Origin: Candidatus Hebobacteria bacterium
Lineage (GTDB): Bacteria; Armatimonadota; Hebobacteria; Hebobacterales; Hebobacteraceae
Reading direction: 5' to 3'
NCBI GenBank assembly: GCA_029821235.1
Contig: JALGTT010000097.1
Span: 1-8,817, forward strand
DNA: 8,817 bases
This document shows positions 7,074 through 8,817 of the stretch, in pieces. The position numbers and the translations under genes were made by a program. How positions within the stretch are numbered: the first letter of the stretch is position 1; each line of letters begins with the position of its first letter. The notes beneath the pieces are model-generated. The model was not told where the DNA came from, searched no databases, and saw nothing but the letters and a program-made list of their open reading frames with translations.

Positions 7074-8421
7074 CTACCGAGACGGCAGCTCGGGGGCGTT
7101 GGCGAGCTTCAGCAACGCGGTCGCGCACAGGTCTCCCAGCACTTTCAGCGCGTTGTAGTCAATGATGTCCGGATCGTCCAGGTAGGTGTGGAGGTAGGGC
7201 CAACTCGTGGAGATGCAGCGGCAGAGGTAGGAGGTGGGGACGCCGGCCTGGAGGAAGGGGCCGTCGTCGGAGGCAAATTCGAGCTGGGTGGGCTCCAGAT
7301 GGTAGCCCGGTGGGCTCCAGATGGTAGCCCAGGTCTGCGGCCTGTTCGGAAAGCACCTGATTGAGCCAGGAGGAGTTCTCCACCACCTCGCCTGCGAACA
7401 CGGAGGTGGTGATGTAGTAGTACTTGTTCCCACTCCCCACGATGTCCAACACGATGCAGGCCTTCACGTCCTCGATCACTTCGGCCAGCTCGGACACGAA
7501 GTAACCCGATCCCACGGAACCGTATTCCTCCCCCGTCACGGTGAGGAACTGCACCGTCCGCCTGGGCGGCGGACCCTGGGCGAGTGCCCGCGCTACCTCC
7601 AGCACGATGGCCACGGAGGCGGCGTTATCGCAGGCCCCGGGGCCGAAGGCGTTGTCGTGATGGGCCACCAGCAAGATGCGCTCACGGGGCAGCTCGCCTC
7701 CCTTCAGGGTGGCGATCACATTGGTGCCCTCCCCGGCCTCGCGGCGCGCCTCCACCTTCATCCACACCTTCACCGGAAGCGGAGCCTCGGCCGCGATGCC
7801 CGCAGGGGTGGCATACCACTGCTGAAGCAGTTCTTTCAGCCGCAGGCCGCCCTCATAGGTGGTTCCCACCGCGGGCAGCGGCGTGCCCTCCGGCCCAGCC
7901 AGACAGGGGACCTGGAGGATGTGCCCGGGTAGACGCGCGTACTCGATCACCCCTACTGCCCCGCGCTCCACTGCGGTGCCCAGGGCGCGCTGAGGCTCAC
8001 CGGCCCCGCAACGGTTGTCCAGGGTGCGGGCGCGCGGCGGGTCGTGGAGAATCACCTTTCCCGCCAGGTCCAGCCCCTCGTAATCGGCCAGCATCCCCCG
8101 GCCGCCGTACACCAGCTCGGCCTCGATGCCCTCCGGCGGGGTGGGCACGGAGCCGAGCACCGGGCAGGCCGTCAGCTCCTCCACATCACCCGGCCCAAGG
8201 ATTCTCAGCCTCGCCTCTCCACCCTCCCAGGCCACGATATCGGGGACGGGCTGCTGCACCACGGGGAGGCCGAAGGAGGCAAACTGCTCGGCGATGTAGT
8301 CGGCCGCCTGCTTCTCCCGCGGGGTTCCCGCCACGCGGGGGCCGAGTGGGGTGAGTTGCTTGACGTGCGCGAACGCGCCCTGAGCGGTGATGAGCCCCCT
8401 CGGATCGCCTTGCTCGGACAT
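7074..8421 (-). pseudogene. M28 family metallopeptidase/aminopeptidase, frame broken by a 22-bp tandem duplication
   Basis: Restoring the frame gives a 441-residue M28-type zinc peptidase without signal peptide, so probably cytoplasmic. An N-terminal helix region (1-55, GPRVAGTPREKQAADYI) leads into a PA-like insert (about 100-190, YGGRG..YEGLDLAGKVIL..GAVGVIEY) and then the catalytic core. Expected metal ligands are His254 (AHHD), Asp265 (ACDNAAS), Glu299 after the base Glu298 (TGEEYG), Asp326 (VLDIVG) and His404 (PYLHTYLDDPD). The duplication after Thr371 shifts the frame. As written, the protein continues out of frame to a stop at 7159-7161 (420 residues) and loses the last 70 native residues, including SDDGPFLQAGVP and His404. 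Upstream is GGAGG, 6 nt before ATG 8421, inside a hairpin. The gene follows the flavin reductase-like gene by 41 bp. Function as a peptidase of imported peptides is inference. Confidence 0.85.
7287..7330. repeat. Perfect 22-bp tandem duplication inside the M28 peptidase gene
   Basis: The 22 bases at 7287-7308 are repeated exactly at 7309-7330. Because 22 is not a multiple of three, one extra copy shifts the reading frame; removing either copy joins YHLEPT directly to QLEFASDDGPF in one frame. Each unit is an imperfect palindrome: GGGCT (7290-7294; 7312-7316) faces AGCCC (7304-7308; 7326-7330), with CCA/TGG inside. Such structure favours replication slippage. Confidence 0.97.
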
Positions 8422-8427
8422 GGCCGG

Positions 8428-8452
8428 CCTCCGGCGGTCGGGCCGCCGGAGG
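8428..8452 (-). promoter_or_regulatory. Intercistronic hairpin that encloses the M28 ribosome binding site
   Basis: CCTCCGGCGG (8428-8437) and CCGCCGGAGG (8443-8452) form a perfect 10-bp stem with a 5-nt loop (TCGGG). In the minus-strand mRNA the 3' arm contains the GGAGG Shine-Dalgarno sequence (8432-8428) of the peptidase gene, so the stem would hide it. A second pairing, GGTCGGG (8436-8442) with CCCGACC (8455-8461), uses the loop and two bases of the stem. It could compete with the hairpin or form a pseudoknot. The upstream arm lies right after the flavin reductase stop codon, a layout suited to translational coupling. Confidence 0.6.
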
Positions 8453-8462
8453 GACCCGACCG

Positions 8463-8817
8463 CTACGTGTTTGAGCGATATGGATCGCCGAAGTGCGCCG
8501 TGGTGAGGATTTCTGTATTCCTGAGAATTTCCCCTCCCACCACCCTCCCCCAGAACATGTCGTGGTCCCCGATCTTCACCTGCCCCTCCGCAATGCAGTC
8601 CACGTAGGCGGCCGCCTTCCGCCTGAGAGGGGCCTTTCCCTCCCGCCTCGCGAATTCCGGCCCGGCCACCGGTTCGCTCTCGACATAGGGCAGGCAGAGT
8701 TGATACTGATCCGCGCCCAGCAGATGAATGCAGAACGGCTCCCCCGAGGCCAGCAACTGCTGCTGCTTCCGGTAGGGCCGGAGGCACATCATCACCCTGG
8801 GCGGGTCAGTGGTGATC
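8463..8817 (-). CDS. Flavin reductase-like (FMN-binding split-barrel) protein, C-terminal part
   Basis: The gene enters from the right edge; 117 codons and the stop (TAG, 8465-8463) are visible, and its start is outside the window. The visible part begins ITTDPPRVMMCLRPYRKQ, matching the DPP..v.v.l strand of flavin reductase-like domains. GEPFCIHLLGADQYQL, corresponding to the family F-x-v-n-x-L-s-x-d-Q block, comes next. Near the end GDHDMFWGRVVGGEIL corresponds to the GDH..f.G.V segment that packs against the flavin. These proteins bind FMN and either reduce it with NAD(P)H for a partner oxygenase or act in other flavin chemistry; no partner is visible here. A GTG at 8795 is in frame but lies inside the conserved domain, so it is not the start. 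It is probably the upstream gene of an operon with the M28 peptidase (41-bp gap). Confidence 0.8.
   Translation of the reverse strand, partial: ITTDPPRVMMCLRPYRKQQQLLASGEPFCIHLLGADQYQLCLPYVESEPVAGPEFARREGKAPLRRKAAAYVDCIAEGQVKIGDHDMFWGRVVGGEILRNTEILTTAHFGDPYRSNT

Noticed and set aside
7260..7290. SDDGPF in the M28 peptidase, where many members have SDHxPF, looked like a missing metal ligand (Asp379).
   Set aside because: In M28 members with a downstream YHT..D motif the last ligand is that His; here PYLHTYLDDPD supplies His404 in the restored frame, so the site is complete.
7321..8354. Long plus-strand open frames opposite the M28 peptidase (7321-7932 and 7584-8354).
   Set aside because: Their products are His/Gly- or Arg/Pro-rich without recognisable motifs, while the minus strand encodes clear M28 motifs through the same region.
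1..8817. CRISPR arrays, tRNA/rRNA genes, insertion sequences, phage or toxin-antitoxin genes.
   Set aside because: Searched by eye on both strands; no regularly spaced repeats, cloverleaf-like sequence, transposase or integrase motif, or small paired toxin-antitoxin genes are present.

Overview
The window is a GC-rich bacterial chromosomal segment. Coding density is high, Shine-Dalgarno sequences are strong, third codon positions are rich in G/C, and a Tat-type lipoprotein is present. Five of the seven stop codons in view are TAG, two are TGA and none is TAA. Nothing here fixes a phylum. The gene content suggests a peptide-using heterotroph, and I see no phage, transposon, CRISPR, tRNA or rRNA signal.

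Layout from left to right. (1) Positions 1-2730, minus strand: an oligopeptide/dipeptide-type ABC importer operon read right to left, made of a substrate-binding lipoprotein, a DppB-like permease and the first 21 codons of a DppC-like permease cut by the window edge. A sigma70-like promoter with an inverted repeat at its predicted start site lies upstream in a 283-bp divergent intergenic region. (2) Positions 3014-4216, plus strand: an M20D-type amidohydrolase/aminoacylase, divergent from the importer. (3) Positions 4263-5480, minus strand: an MFS transporter with a GTG start, convergent with the amidohydrolase. (4) Positions 5481-5696: a divergent spacer with a 10-bp-arm inverted repeat. (5) Positions 5697-7040, plus strand: an exported protein built as a seven-bladed TolB/WD40-like propeller. 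(6) Positions 7074-8421, minus strand: an M28 metallopeptidase whose frame is broken by a perfect 22-bp tandem duplication. (7) Positions 8463 to the right edge, minus strand: the C-terminal part of a flavin reductase-like protein, upstream of the peptidase and probably in the same operon.

Read together, the importer, the M20 hydrolase and the cytoplasmic M28 peptidase suggest uptake of small peptides or N-acylated amino acids followed by intracellular hydrolysis. This is inferred from family membership and proximity; no substrate can be read from the sequence. The MFS protein, the propeller and the flavin reductase have no assigned substrate and may be unrelated neighbours.

The best second-look items are the frame-breaking 22-bp duplication, which removes the last metal ligand of the peptidase; the intercistronic hairpin that hides the peptidase ribosome binding site and has a competing or pseudoknot partner; and the large palindrome between the MFS and propeller genes. 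I found no clearly new multi-gene system.
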